The position numbers and the translations under genes are program-made. From Holosporaceae bacterium (GTDB lineage Bacteria; Pseudomonadota; Alphaproteobacteria; UBA3830): a DNA stretch of 10,499 nucleotides. Each line of letters begins with the position of its first letter. Within the stretch, counting starts at the first letter, position 1. Positions 1 through 7,204 of the stretch are shown here, in pieces. The stretch covers positions 1 through 10,499 of the forward strand of contig JAISMI010000034.1 of the NCBI GenBank assembly GCA_031276835.1, written 5' to 3'. Below the pieces are notes generated by a model, which had not been told where the DNA came from, did not search any database, and saw only the letters and a list, made by a program, of their open reading frames with translations.

Positions 1-268
1 CCCAGGCGATATTTTCCAACCTTCTTTTTACCTCGTGAATGGACGGAGCAAATATGTTGCTTCTATATTTTAGTCCGGACGTTTTGAGTAAAAGCACGTC
101 CTGAACTCTTTCATTGCCGTCAAATTCTATTTTTTTGATACAAAAATCGGCGTTTGGAGATTTTATAATTTTATCCCAATAAAAATAAACTCCGCCGGAA
201 ATCACCCCAATAAATACAAGCAGTAAAAAAAAATTACTTCTAAAAACATAGTTAAAATAACGTAGCAC
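1..268 (-). CDS. ftsQ: Cell division protein FtsQ, N-terminal part (runs off the window edge)
   Basis: FtsQ is a bitopic inner-membrane divisome protein that links early and late division proteins and binds the FtsB/FtsL pair. I translated 89 codons from a GTG start at 268. A short cytoplasmic head (MLRYFNYVFRSN) is followed by one hydrophobic segment at about residues 13-30 and then the start of a periplasmic POTRA domain from about residue 42. The POTRA pattern is visible as FCIKKIEFDGNERV, a SNIFAPSIHEVKRRLE stretch and 'ENIAW', which resembles the family's 'LE.LPW' segment. The GTG shares one base with the murB TAG stop (TAGTG), so translation is probably coupled; I see no strong Shine-Dalgarno. 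Position directly after murB fits the dcw cluster, but the usual ddl between them is missing. The C-terminal half lies outside the window. Identification rests on topology, the POTRA start and context. Confidence 0.85.
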   Translation of the reverse strand, partial: MLRYFNYVFRSNFFLLLVFIGVISGGVYFYWDKIIKSPNADFCIKKIEFDGNERVQDVLLLKTSGLKYRSNIFAPSIHEVKRRLENIAW

Positions 269-1176
269 TATTCACCGACTTTATTTTTTTCACCAAGGCG
301 TATTATTTCCCATTCTAAGCGAATTCCGGAATTTTCGAAAACTTTTTGTATAACCAATTCTCCGAGATTTTCTATGTCGTCGGGAGTGGCGGAGCCCTCG
401 TTAACGATAAAGTTGCAGTGTTTCTGTGAAATAACCGCGCCCCCTAATTTCATGCCGCGACATCCGGCCGCATCTATCAGTTCCCAGGCTTTTTTGCCCT
501 CTGGATTCTTGAACGCAGATCCGCACGACCTTTGATTTAACGGCTGACTACTTCTGCGCTTGGCGACGACGTCGTCCGTTTTTCTGGGAATGGAATAATT
601 CGCCTCCTTTGTGCTACGCAGCCAGGCGCGAGTTATGATCAGATCGTCGGAAATTCCAGAATTTCTGTATTTAAACTCGACGTCGGCGGATTTAATCCAT
701 TTTATTTGTCCTGAGAAATTCACTCCTTCGAATTCCATCAATATATCGCCAATTGACGATCCGTAGCATCCGGCGTTCATTCTAATTGCTCCGCCGATCG
801 TTCCTGGAATTCCCATAAGGAATTCAAATCCTCCAAGATCATAATTCATGGCCACAGAGGACAATTTTCCGCAACCGACAGCCGCTCCCACCTCGAGAAC
901 ATTTTCTTCCACAAAGATCCTGTTGAAAAAACCTCCGAGCATTATGACGACTCCAGAAATTCCCCCCGACCGAATTAAAACGTTGGACATGGCGCCAAGA
1001 ACTGTTATGGGAAGATCCTCCGGCATATTTTTCAAAAATAGAATCAGATCGTTTATATCTTCGGGAATAAATAAAATTTCCGCAACTCCTCCGACGCCAA
1101 AGAAGGATTTTTTGCCTACGTCGGCGTTTTCTCGCAATATCCCTTTTACCGACGGAAATTTACCAATTATGGACAT
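268..1176 (-). CDS. murB: UDP-N-acetylenolpyruvoylglucosamine reductase MurB
   Basis: This cytoplasmic FAD/NADPH enzyme reduces UDP-GlcNAc-enolpyruvate to UDP-MurNAc, the second committed step of peptidoglycan precursor synthesis. The protein is 302 residues, normal for the short MurB type. FAD-domain motifs are SFFGVGGVAE (24-33), LGAMSNVLIR (60-69) and GFEFLMGIPGTIGGAIRMNAG (116-136). The substrate domain has KYRNS (169-173, with the conserved Arg171), CGSAFKNP (218-225, with Ser220 the likely proton donor) and LEWEIIRLG (287-295, with Glu290 as the likely catalytic acid). 'AWELIDAAGCRG' and 'KHCNFIVNEG' look alphaproteobacterial. I chose the ATG at 1176 because it overlaps the murC stop by one base (TAATG), follows a GGGAAA purine run and begins right before the conserved core. 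A start at 1227 would add 17 unconserved residues inside murC. One oddity: residue 63 is Met in the FAD loop usually written GxGSN. Confidence 0.96.
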   Translation of the reverse strand: MSIIGKFPSVKGILRENADVGKKSFFGVGGVAEILFIPEDINDLILFLKNMPEDLPITVLGAMSNVLIRSGGISGVVIMLGGFFNRIFVEENVLEVGAAVGCGKLSSVAMNYDLGGFEFLMGIPGTIGGAIRMNAGCYGSSIGDILMEFEGVNFSGQIKWIKSADVEFKYRNSGISDDLIITRAWLRSTKEANYSIPRKTDDVVAKRRSSQPLNQRSCGSAFKNPEGKKAWELIDAAGCRGMKLGGAVISQKHCNFIVNEGSATPDDIENLGELVIQKVFENSGIRLEWEIIRLGEKNKVGE

Positions 1177-2603
1177 TACTTTTTCCCGCTTATCTCTGCA
1201 AATTCGTCGGCAAACTTGTAGGCCCATTGGGTTATGTCGCCGGCTCCCAAAAAGATAACCATGTCTCCGGATCGTATTTTATCCTTGATTTCATGAATTA
1301 ACGACGGCAAATCCGGCGTAAAACTAGCCGGCGTCGCTCCATTTTTGCCCAGAAGATCCAGCAGAGAAAAATGATCCACGCCATTGTGCTTTTCTCCGGC
1401 GGAATAGATTGGAACGACAAAAATATGATCGCTCAATTCTAAAACTCTGGCAAAATCCGCTAAAAAATTGCGCAAACGAGTATGTCTATGGGCTTGAACG
1501 ACCGCAAATATTTTTCCGACAACGGCGTTTCTCGCGCCCTTGAGAACAGCTTCTATCTCCGCCGGATGATGGGCATAGTCGTCTATGATTTTTACGCCGT
1601 CGATTTCGGCGACGTTGGTAAATCTTCTCCTGACCCCCATAAAAGATCCCAACGCAACCCGCATATCCTCCTCGGGTATCGATAATTCCAGACCGACGGA
1701 AACGGCCGCCAGCGCATTTTGAACATTATGGGCGCCAAACATATTTAGAGTAAAATTTTCCCAAATATTACTCTTAAGTTTATATCTTTTGACCACGTCG
1801 TCCGAAAACGCCATGTTAAATTCCGCCCCGCTGCTGGACAGAACCAAATTTGTACAAGAAACGTCGGCTTTTTCCGCCGATAGTCCATAGGTGATTACTC
1901 GGCGATCTATTATTCTTTCGGAGATTTTTTTCACCTCCAGATGATCCGCGCATAAAATCGCCGTTCCGTAGAACGGAATATTTTCTATAAAATTAGAAAA
2001 CAATCCGCTCAGCTCGGAAAAACTGTTAAAATTATCAATGTGATCAAAATCAATATTGGTGACAACCGCAATGGTAGACATAAGCCTTGCGAAAGATCCA
2101 TCCGATTCGTCGGCCTCCACGACAATCCAATCTCCGGCCCCGAGACGGGCATTGCTGTTGTAAGCATTTATCACTCCGCCGTTGATTACGGTTGGATCCA
2201 TGCTTGCCTGGTCTAGCATAGCGGCAATTAGCGAAGTGGTGGTGGTTTTTCCATGAGTTCCGGCAACCGCTATGGATAACTTCATTTTCATAAGTTCCGC
2301 CAGCATTTCCGCTCTTTTTATGACGGGAATCCCCAATCTTCTCGCCTCCACGATCTCCGGATTATCTTTTGCCACGGCTGAAGACACGACTAGAACAGAA
2401 GCGCCGCGGGCGTTTTCGGAATTATGTCCTATTTCTATATGAACTCCTTTTCGGACAAGTTTTGTGGTCATTGCGTTGCTCTTTATATCACTGCCGCTAA
2501 CTTTGTATCCCAAATTAACCAAGATATCGGCAATTCCGCTCATGCCTATACCGCCGATTCCCACAAAATGGACCACGCCGGCGCTAATGGGGAATTTCTT
2601 CAT
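1176..2603 (-). CDS. murC: UDP-N-acetylmuramate--L-alanine ligase MurC
   Basis: MurC is the cytoplasmic ATP-dependent ligase that adds L-alanine to UDP-MurNAc, the first amino acid of the stem peptide. At 475 residues it has full family length and all three Mur-ligase domains. The N-terminal UDP-binding Rossmann motif is HFVGIGGIGMSGIA (12-25). The ATP P-loop is GTHGKTTTT (115-123). The central domain has EADESDGSF (163-171) and VTNIDFDHIDNF (181-192). Later come FMGVRRRF (321-328), the DDYAHHPAEI block (341-350) and QAHRHTRLRNF (370-380), typical of MurC. The ATG at 2603 lies inside the end of murG (20-bp overlap). A GGAG at 2614-2617 sits 10 bases upstream, which supports this start. The next gene, murB, makes MurC's substrate, and the stop/start overlap suggests coupled expression. 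Nothing looks broken. Confidence 0.98.
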   Translation of the reverse strand: MKKFPISAGVVHFVGIGGIGMSGIADILVNLGYKVSGSDIKSNAMTTKLVRKGVHIEIGHNSENARGASVLVVSSAVAKDNPEIVEARRLGIPVIKRAEMLAELMKMKLSIAVAGTHGKTTTTSLIAAMLDQASMDPTVINGGVINAYNSNARLGAGDWIVVEADESDGSFARLMSTIAVVTNIDFDHIDNFNSFSELSGLFSNFIENIPFYGTAILCADHLEVKKISERIIDRRVITYGLSAEKADVSCTNLVLSSSGAEFNMAFSDDVVKRYKLKSNIWENFTLNMFGAHNVQNALAAVSVGLELSIPEEDMRVALGSFMGVRRRFTNVAEIDGVKIIDDYAHHPAEIEAVLKGARNAVVGKIFAVVQAHRHTRLRNFLADFARVLELSDHIFVVPIYSAGEKHNGVDHFSLLDLLGKNGATPASFTPDLPSLIHEIKDKIRSGDMVIFLGAGDITQWAYKFADEFAEISGKK

Positions 2604-3654
2604 TTCTGACTATCTCCAAGCGATTTCCAACAAGTTCAACCAATTTTATAAAACTGTTCTCCGCAACGCGACTAACAGAGTCATTCATCATATGAAATGA
2701 CGCGATTTTTAGCAATTCCCTATTCTCTAGAATCTGATGAATAATTTTCCCTAATTTTTCAGAGATTCCATCTTTTTCTTCCAAAACCCAAGCGGCTTTT
2801 TTATCTTCATAGCGTTTAGCGTTGTGAAACTGATGATTGTCCGACGCGTTGGGATAAGGAATCAATATGGCCGGACGTCCCATGACGGATAACTCCGATA
2901 GCGTAGACGCTCCGGATCTGCAAATTACCAACTGAGAATCGGCCATAATTGTCGCCACGTCGCGCAAAAAATTTTTTAACGTCGCTTTTACTCCGAGACT
3001 CGCATAAATTTGCGATAGTTCTTCAGAATCTCCGTAACTCGCCTGTTGAATTATTTCTATATGTCGCCGATCCTCCGGATTTAGCATACCCAAAGCGTCC
3101 GGAATTATTTTAGAAAACGACGCCGCGCCTTGACTGCCTCCAATAACAAGAATTTTAACGATTCCATCGCATTCGTAGGGAATGTCGCAAACAAAGTCGC
3201 TTCGAACGGGAGCCGGCGTTTCCATCCACTTTCCATCCAATTTAAAAAAAGATAGCTTAAGGTCGGCGAATTTTTCCAAAAATTTATTGGCTTTTCCCAC
3301 AACGGCGTTTTGCTCGTATATTATGACCTTCGACCCCAAGATTTTTGCAATAATCAAAGGAATAACCGTAAAAACTCCGCCAAATCCGACTATTACATCC
3401 GGACGTTTCCCTCGCCATAATCTGAAAAATTTTAACGACGCCGATATCGCATAATAAATCAGCCCAAAGAGATTTTTGTAGGAAAATCTAACGGTATCCA
3501 CAACTACTTTTTTCTCAATGCCTTCGCAAAACGCGTTACCTCTGGCGTCCGTCACGACGGCGACGTCGTGTCCCCGCCGTCTAATAGCGTCGAACAGAGC
3601 GCAGGCCGGAAACATGTGGCCGCCAGTCCCTCCCGAACATATCGTTATTTTCAA
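2584..3654 (-). CDS. murG: UDP-GlcNAc:lipid I N-acetylglucosaminyltransferase MurG (TTG start)
   Basis: MurG is a peripheral membrane GT28 glycosyltransferase on the cytoplasmic face. It adds GlcNAc from UDP-GlcNAc to lipid I, forming lipid II, which RodA, PBP1A and other polymerases later use. The 356-residue length is typical. N-domain motifs are the glycine loop SGGTGGHMFPA (7-17, with conserved His13), GFGG (90-93) and YEQNAVVGKANK (113-124). VRSDF (150-154) carries the expected Arg. The C-domain has IGGSQGAASF (171-180), SGASTLSE (247-254, with the UDP-GlcNAc-contacting Glu254) and DNHQFHNAK (272-280). The segment after GFGG (VFTVIP) differs from the usual GGY-type continuation. The start is TTG, chosen because a full GGAGG lies six bases upstream and the conserved glycine loop begins almost at once. 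It begins 30 bp after the mrcA stop and overlaps murC by 20 bp. Confidence 0.97.
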   Translation of the reverse strand: MKITICSGGTGGHMFPACALFDAIRRRGHDVAVVTDARGNAFCEGIEKKVVVDTVRFSYKNLFGLIYYAISASLKFFRLWRGKRPDVIVGFGGVFTVIPLIIAKILGSKVIIYEQNAVVGKANKFLEKFADLKLSFFKLDGKWMETPAPVRSDFVCDIPYECDGIVKILVIGGSQGAASFSKIIPDALGMLNPEDRRHIEIIQQASYGDSEELSQIYASLGVKATLKNFLRDVATIMADSQLVICRSGASTLSELSVMGRPAILIPYPNASDNHQFHNAKRYEDKKAAWVLEEKDGISEKLGKIIHQILENRELLKIASFHMMNDSVSRVAENSFIKLVELVGNRLEIVRNEEIPH

Positions 3655-3660
3655 AATATC

Positions 3661-3665
3661 CCTCC
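3661..3665 (-). promoter_or_regulatory. Strong Shine-Dalgarno of murG
   Basis: The minus strand reads GGAGG here, six bases before the TTG at 3654-3652. This is the strongest ribosome-binding site I see in the window. It fixes the murG start at a non-ATG codon, since no in-frame ATG lies between it and the glycine loop. It sits in the 30-bp spacer after mrcA, so murG may be loaded independently rather than only by coupling. That is inference from spacing and complementarity. Confidence 0.8.
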
Positions 3666-3684
3666 AATGCAGAAAACGACCGCT

Positions 3685-6075
3685 TTAATAGATTCCCATA
3701 ATTGGCCTCGTAGTATCCGACGAATTTATTTTCTTGTCATCCAATAACTTCATTATGCTATTTTTTTCTTTAATTAGGTTGGGCTGTTCGAAATTTTCGT
3801 CGTCGTCCTCCTTAAACGCCTCCACGATTATGCGTCGACTATCCGCGGAGGGAATTGCGCCGGTCTCGGCGTCTATTTTCCTGAGTTTAATGCCCTTAGG
3901 AACTTTAAACGGTTTTGGAGTAAGATATTTTTTTGCTTCAACCATGAAATCTATAAAAATCGGCAAAGCCGTATTACTTCCATTTGCATTTTTTCCCAGA
4001 GATTGCGAATGGTCGTCAAAGCCGACAAACACTCCTACCGCGATATCCGGCGTGTAGCCGATAAACCAAGCGTCCCTACTGTCGTTGCTGGTGCCGGTTT
4101 TTCCGGCAATTGGGAAATTGAGAAAACTGGCGCTCGCTCCGGATCCCCGTTGCATAACTCCCTCCAACAGCGAAGTCAATTGATAGACGCTTTGCTCGCT
4201 CAATATTTGCTGACGATTATCGTTTAATTTTGGAGGCAATTCCACATCATAACCGGCGCCGCCGACTATTCTCTCGTCTATTTTGTACATGACTTTTCCA
4301 TGCTTATCCTGAATATATTCGACCATGGTGGGAGATATTCTTTTCCCTCCGTTGGACAACATGGCATAGGCGGTCGTTAGTTTCAGCAGAGTGGTTTCTC
4401 CGGCCCCCAAAGCGTAGGATAAAAGCTCCGGCATGGAATCAAAAATGCAGAATTGTTCGGCGATGCGGGCTATTTTGTCGACGCCGATCTCTTGAGCTAT
4501 TCTTATGGTCGCCGTATTAACTGATTTTTCAATAGCGCCCCTGAAGGTGATTTTATCCAACACGGTCCCATGATAATTTCTCGGCTTCCATATTCCTAGA
4601 CCCTCGCCAAGGTCTATTTCAACGGGACTGGCGTCAATAATCGAATTCGGAGAAAAGCCGTTTTCAAGTCCCGCAAGATATACAAACGGCTTGAAAGCGG
4701 ATCCAGTTTGCCGCATGGCCTGCGTCGCCCGATTAAATTCGCTTTGGGAGAAAGAGTACCCTCCCTGCATGGCCAGAACTCTTCCGCTGTTAACTTCCAC
4801 AACAACCAAAGCGCCCTGCACCCGCGGCAATTGCCTGATGGAAAATTGCCCTTTATTCTTTCCGCTCTCCAATTTAGAAACAAAAATCACGTTTCCCAAT
4901 TTTAGTTTTTTGGCCCATTGCACATCCGCGTCTAGAATTTTTCCCACTTCATTTTTTTCCGTTACCAGAGTCGCTTTTTTATTTTCATGCGAAATAACCG
5001 CGGCCCTTAAAAATTCCTCCATACCTTTGGGAACGGAAACGGCTAATAATTCTTTTAAAATTTCCTCTCGAGATTGCCGCGCGTCGATTTCCGCGACCGG
5101 TCCCCGCCATCCGAACCGGCGATCCGCCTCTTCGATTCCCTTACGCAGCGCAAAATAGGCGCACCGTTGTAATTTGGCGTCGAGGGTTGTGCGGACTATT
5201 AATCCTTCTTTGTTCAGACTCTCAAATGGAAATTTATCGATTAAATATTTGCGAATTTCCTCGGAAAAATATTCCGCCGTTTCGCTGGAAGGAGTCTGCT
5301 CCGCTATTTTCAATTCCTCGCGGATGGATTCTTTTGCCTCAGTTTCTGTTATGCGACCGTCCTCCAGCTGACGGCCGACGGCCCAATTCCTCCGGACAAT
5401 CGCCCTATCCTTGCGCCTTATGGGATGGTAGTTGCCGGCTCCTTTGGCCAAAGCCGCCAAGTAAGAGCACTCGGCGATGGTCAATTCGTCCAGAGCCTTG
5501 TTGAAATACGTCTTCGCCGCAGCGGCGACGCCATAGCTGCCCAATCCCAGATAAATCTGATTGAGATAGAGCTCTAAAATTTGCATCTTCGATAGAGAAT
5601 TCTCGATTCTGTAGGATAAAATCGCTTCCTTTATTTTTCTAATATAGGATAATTCATTGTTTTTTATTAAAAAAATTCTCGCCACCTGCTGAGTTATGGT
5701 GGACGCCCCTTGCGGTCGCTTACCCGTGCCTAGGTTTTCCAAATTTTTAATCATGGATCTGACGACTCCGTAAAAATCAATCCCCGGGTGCTCAAAAAAA
5801 TGCTTGTCTTCGACGGACAAAAACGCGTTGATCAATTTCTTGGGAATTTTGTCGACGGGAACGAAATATCTTTTTTCGCTGGCGTATTCGCATAATTTGC
5901 TGCCGTCTCTTAAAAAAACGCGACTGGACAAATCCGGAGAATATTTTTTTAGAGAATTGTGATCCGGCAATTCCGACGACAAAAAATACAATACGAAAAA
6001 AACAGTGGACGCTCCCACGCTAACCATAGCCAGCAGCATCAAGAAGATATATCCCATATAGCGCAGCAGTTTCAT
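3685..6075 (-). CDS. mrcA: Bifunctional class A penicillin-binding protein PBP1A
   Basis: This inner-membrane enzyme polymerises lipid II (GT51 glycosyltransferase) and cross-links stem peptides (transpeptidase) in the periplasm. It has 796 residues, normal for a PBP1A. A membrane anchor spans about residues 8-32. The GT51 domain follows, with EDKHFFEHPGID (89-100, catalytic Glu89), RPQGASTITQQ (120-130) and ELYLNQIYLG (168-177, second Glu168). An OB-like insert lies at about 320-420, which fits the PBP1A rather than the PBP1B family. The transpeptidase has all three motifs: SAFK (459-462, acyl-serine 459), SVN (518-520) and KTG (659-661). A charged, low-complexity tail (about 750-796) ends in GIY. 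The ATG shares one base with the amidase stop (TAATG) and has AAGGA at 6082-6086. Sitting after the amidase and before murG is unusual for a dcw region. No key residue is missing. Confidence 0.97.
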   Translation of the reverse strand: MKLLRYMGYIFLMLLAMVSVGASTVFFVLYFLSSELPDHNSLKKYSPDLSSRVFLRDGSKLCEYASEKRYFVPVDKIPKKLINAFLSVEDKHFFEHPGIDFYGVVRSMIKNLENLGTGKRPQGASTITQQVARIFLIKNNELSYIRKIKEAILSYRIENSLSKMQILELYLNQIYLGLGSYGVAAAAKTYFNKALDELTIAECSYLAALAKGAGNYHPIRRKDRAIVRRNWAVGRQLEDGRITETEAKESIREELKIAEQTPSSETAEYFSEEIRKYLIDKFPFESLNKEGLIVRTTLDAKLQRCAYFALRKGIEEADRRFGWRGPVAEIDARQSREEILKELLAVSVPKGMEEFLRAAVISHENKKATLVTEKNEVGKILDADVQWAKKLKLGNVIFVSKLESGKNKGQFSIRQLPRVQGALVVVEVNSGRVLAMQGGYSFSQSEFNRATQAMRQTGSAFKPFVYLAGLENGFSPNSIIDASPVEIDLGEGLGIWKPRNYHGTVLDKITFRGAIEKSVNTATIRIAQEIGVDKIARIAEQFCIFDSMPELLSYALGAGETTLLKLTTAYAMLSNGGKRISPTMVEYIQDKHGKVMYKIDERIVGGAGYDVELPPKLNDNRQQILSEQSVYQLTSLLEGVMQRGSGASASFLNFPIAGKTGTSNDSRDAWFIGYTPDIAVGVFVGFDDHSQSLGKNANGSNTALPIFIDFMVEAKKYLTPKPFKVPKGIKLRKIDAETGAIPSADSRRIIVEAFKEDDDENFEQPNLIKEKNSIMKLLDDKKINSSDTTRPIMGIY

Positions 6076-7070
6076 TATTTTTCCTTTTCAAAAAAATTAT
6101 CCAAAGCATATTTGATAGCGCTTATTGTTTTAGTACGAAAATGTTGAGAATGTAATAATTCATTATCTATTTTATTGGAAATACATCCCAATTCGATGAG
6201 AACGGCCGGCATATTGGCTTTTAGAATCTTGAGTTCGCCGTTTCGGCAGGGACGATTTTTTATCTTGCAAACGTTGGGGATATATCCAACCAAATAATTG
6301 GCAAATCTTCGGGATTTGGATAAAATTTTATAAAATGCGGCGGCGTCAGGAGGCGTATCGCCGGCGGTTTTCTTAATGTAATCCAGATTGGGTAGCGTAT
6401 AAACCGACATACCCCGCAAATTTTTATCATTGTTACTGTCCGTATGAAGCGAGATCAAAAATTCTCCATGGGACGAGTTTATCTTAGCGTTTCTTTCGTC
6501 CAAGGAAACAAAAACGTCTCGGTCCCGCGTTAGAATCACTTTGTATTTTCCGCTTTTCAGAAGGGCGTTTCGCAATTCAATGGCGGCGATCAGCGTAATA
6601 TTTTTCTCGCTATTGCCGGTAACGCCTATTGTTCCAGGATCCATTCCTCCGTGTCCGGCGTCGATGACAACGGCGCGTTTTCTATTAAGCTCAAATCCAA
6701 TTTTTATGGAATGTCGAGTATATTTCTTGGAAATAAACGTAACTTTTTCATTAAAAGCCGCGATAAACATCAGCGACGCGGGGGAGAATTTTTCAAAAAA
6801 GTATCCCCGAATGATTCCATGGGAGATTTTTTTTGCCTTCGGCGTCGCCACTTCCCTATCAAAGGACAGCAACGCTTTCAATCCGTTGGGAAGCGTATGT
6901 ATGCGCGGAACAAACGACGCTTTTTCATCAAAATCAATGCACAAAAAATAGCGATTTTTTTCTTTTTTTAAATAGACTTTTTTCACGACTTGTTGCGGCG
7001 AATCCGCTCCGCAAATGTTTTGGAGTAGACACATAAATATAACTACGACAACGGCCTTTATTTTTAACAT
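6075..7070 (-). CDS. amiC: Secreted N-acetylmuramoyl-L-alanine amidase (Amidase_3, AmiC-type)
   Basis: This is a zinc amidase that cuts the bond between MurNAc and L-alanine, typically to split septal peptidoglycan during daughter-cell separation. Residues 1-22 look like a signal peptide (lysines 3 and 5, then a hydrophobic run ending ICGA). Residues about 27-128 form a beta-rich region consistent with an AMIN-like targeting domain, but this part is weakly conserved. The catalytic Amidase_3 domain runs from about 132 to 327. It has VIDAGHGGMDPG (135-146, Zn ligand His140), NSEKN (153-157, Zn ligand Glu155), SLHTDS (207-212, Zn ligand His209) and VLIELGCISNKID (290-302, catalytic Glu293). 'LHTDS' is a variant of the common 'IHADA'. 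The ATG follows a purine-rich GGCGGAAG, and a candidate promoter lies at 7093-7120. An amiC-mrcA pair is common in alphaproteobacteria; family assignment is firm, the exact symbol less so. Confidence 0.93.
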   Translation of the reverse strand: MLKIKAVVVVIFMCLLQNICGADSPQQVVKKVYLKKEKNRYFLCIDFDEKASFVPRIHTLPNGLKALLSFDREVATPKAKKISHGIIRGYFFEKFSPASLMFIAAFNEKVTFISKKYTRHSIKIGFELNRKRAVVIDAGHGGMDPGTIGVTGNSEKNITLIAAIELRNALLKSGKYKVILTRDRDVFVSLDERNAKINSSHGEFLISLHTDSNNDKNLRGMSVYTLPNLDYIKKTAGDTPPDAAAFYKILSKSRRFANYLVGYIPNVCKIKNRPCRNGELKILKANMPAVLIELGCISNKIDNELLHSQHFRTKTISAIKYALDNFFEKEK

Positions 7071-7092
7071 CTTCCGCCAGCCAATCGTCGAG

Positions 7093-7120
7093 ATTATATC
7101 AACATTTAGCCGCTTGAAAA
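7093..7120 (-). promoter_or_regulatory. Candidate sigma70-type promoter for amiC-mrcA-mur genes
   Basis: On the minus strand a perfect TATAAT -10 box occupies 7098-7093. A TTTTCA hexamer at 7120-7115 (four of six matches to TTGACA) lies 16 bases upstream of it. Transcription would start near 7086, leaving a short leader before the amidase ATG at 7070. It is in the only sizeable non-coding gap of the window, where a promoter would be expected. The -10 match is visible; activity is inferred, and AT-rich sequence makes chance matches fairly likely. Confidence 0.5.
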
Positions 7121-7140
7121 CAGATTGTTAGTTGGAATCG

Positions 7141-7173
7141 CAAAAATATAACTATCTACCCCAGATCCGATAG
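7141..7173 (-). terminator. Weak terminator-like hairpin downstream of rodA
   Basis: Minus-strand transcription would copy CTATC (7173-7169), a 12-base loop and GATAG (7157-7153), followed by a T-rich run (TTATATTTTTG, 7152-7142). A 5-bp AT-rich stem with a large loop is poor for an intrinsic terminator. An alternative ATCT/AGAT stem with a 5-base loop is nested inside. It may be fortuitous, or give only partial termination, allowing read-through into the amidase gene. Confidence 0.22.
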
Positions 7174-7204
7174 AAAAATTCCGTCGCGTCGTTAGCTTCT
7201 AGGC

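Larger units (their letters stand above)
7071..7204. other. Only sizeable intergenic gap (rodA to amiC)
   Basis: This 134-bp spacer separates the Rod-system genes from the amidase/PBP1A/mur genes. Apart from the candidate promoter and the weak hairpin listed separately, I see no tRNA-like fold, small ORF with a ribosome site, or repeat. A perfect 10-bp palindrome, CTAGGCCTAG at 7199-7208, straddles its edge and includes the rodA stop codon. Every other junction in the window is 30 bp or less, so this gap is the natural boundary between two transcription units. Confidence 0.8.

Noticed and set aside
1177..1227. Upstream in-frame start that would extend MurB by 17 residues
   Set aside because: The extension (MGLQVCRRICRDKREKV) lies inside murC coding sequence and does not resemble MurB. 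The ATG at 1176 has the TAATG overlap with murC and directly precedes the conserved core.
848..1258. Plus-strand open frame of 136 codons antisense to murB/murC
   Set aside because: Low-complexity, Ser/Pro-rich composition with no domain pattern, opposite well-supported genes.
4691..5158. Plus-strand open frame of 155 codons antisense to mrcA
   Set aside because: It has no recognisable motif, no clear ribosome-binding site and lies wholly opposite the conserved PBP1A domains; it is a shadow of mrcA codon structure.
6541..6951. Plus-strand open frame of 136 codons antisense to the amidase gene
   Set aside because: No motif or context; it runs opposite the catalytic and AMIN-like regions, and parallel overlapping plus-strand frames exist there too, as expected for chance.
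7071..7204. Possible tRNA or small RNA gene in the gap
   Set aside because: I looked for a cloverleaf with a T-loop (GTTCRA) and acceptor pairing and found none; no strong stable stem is apparent.
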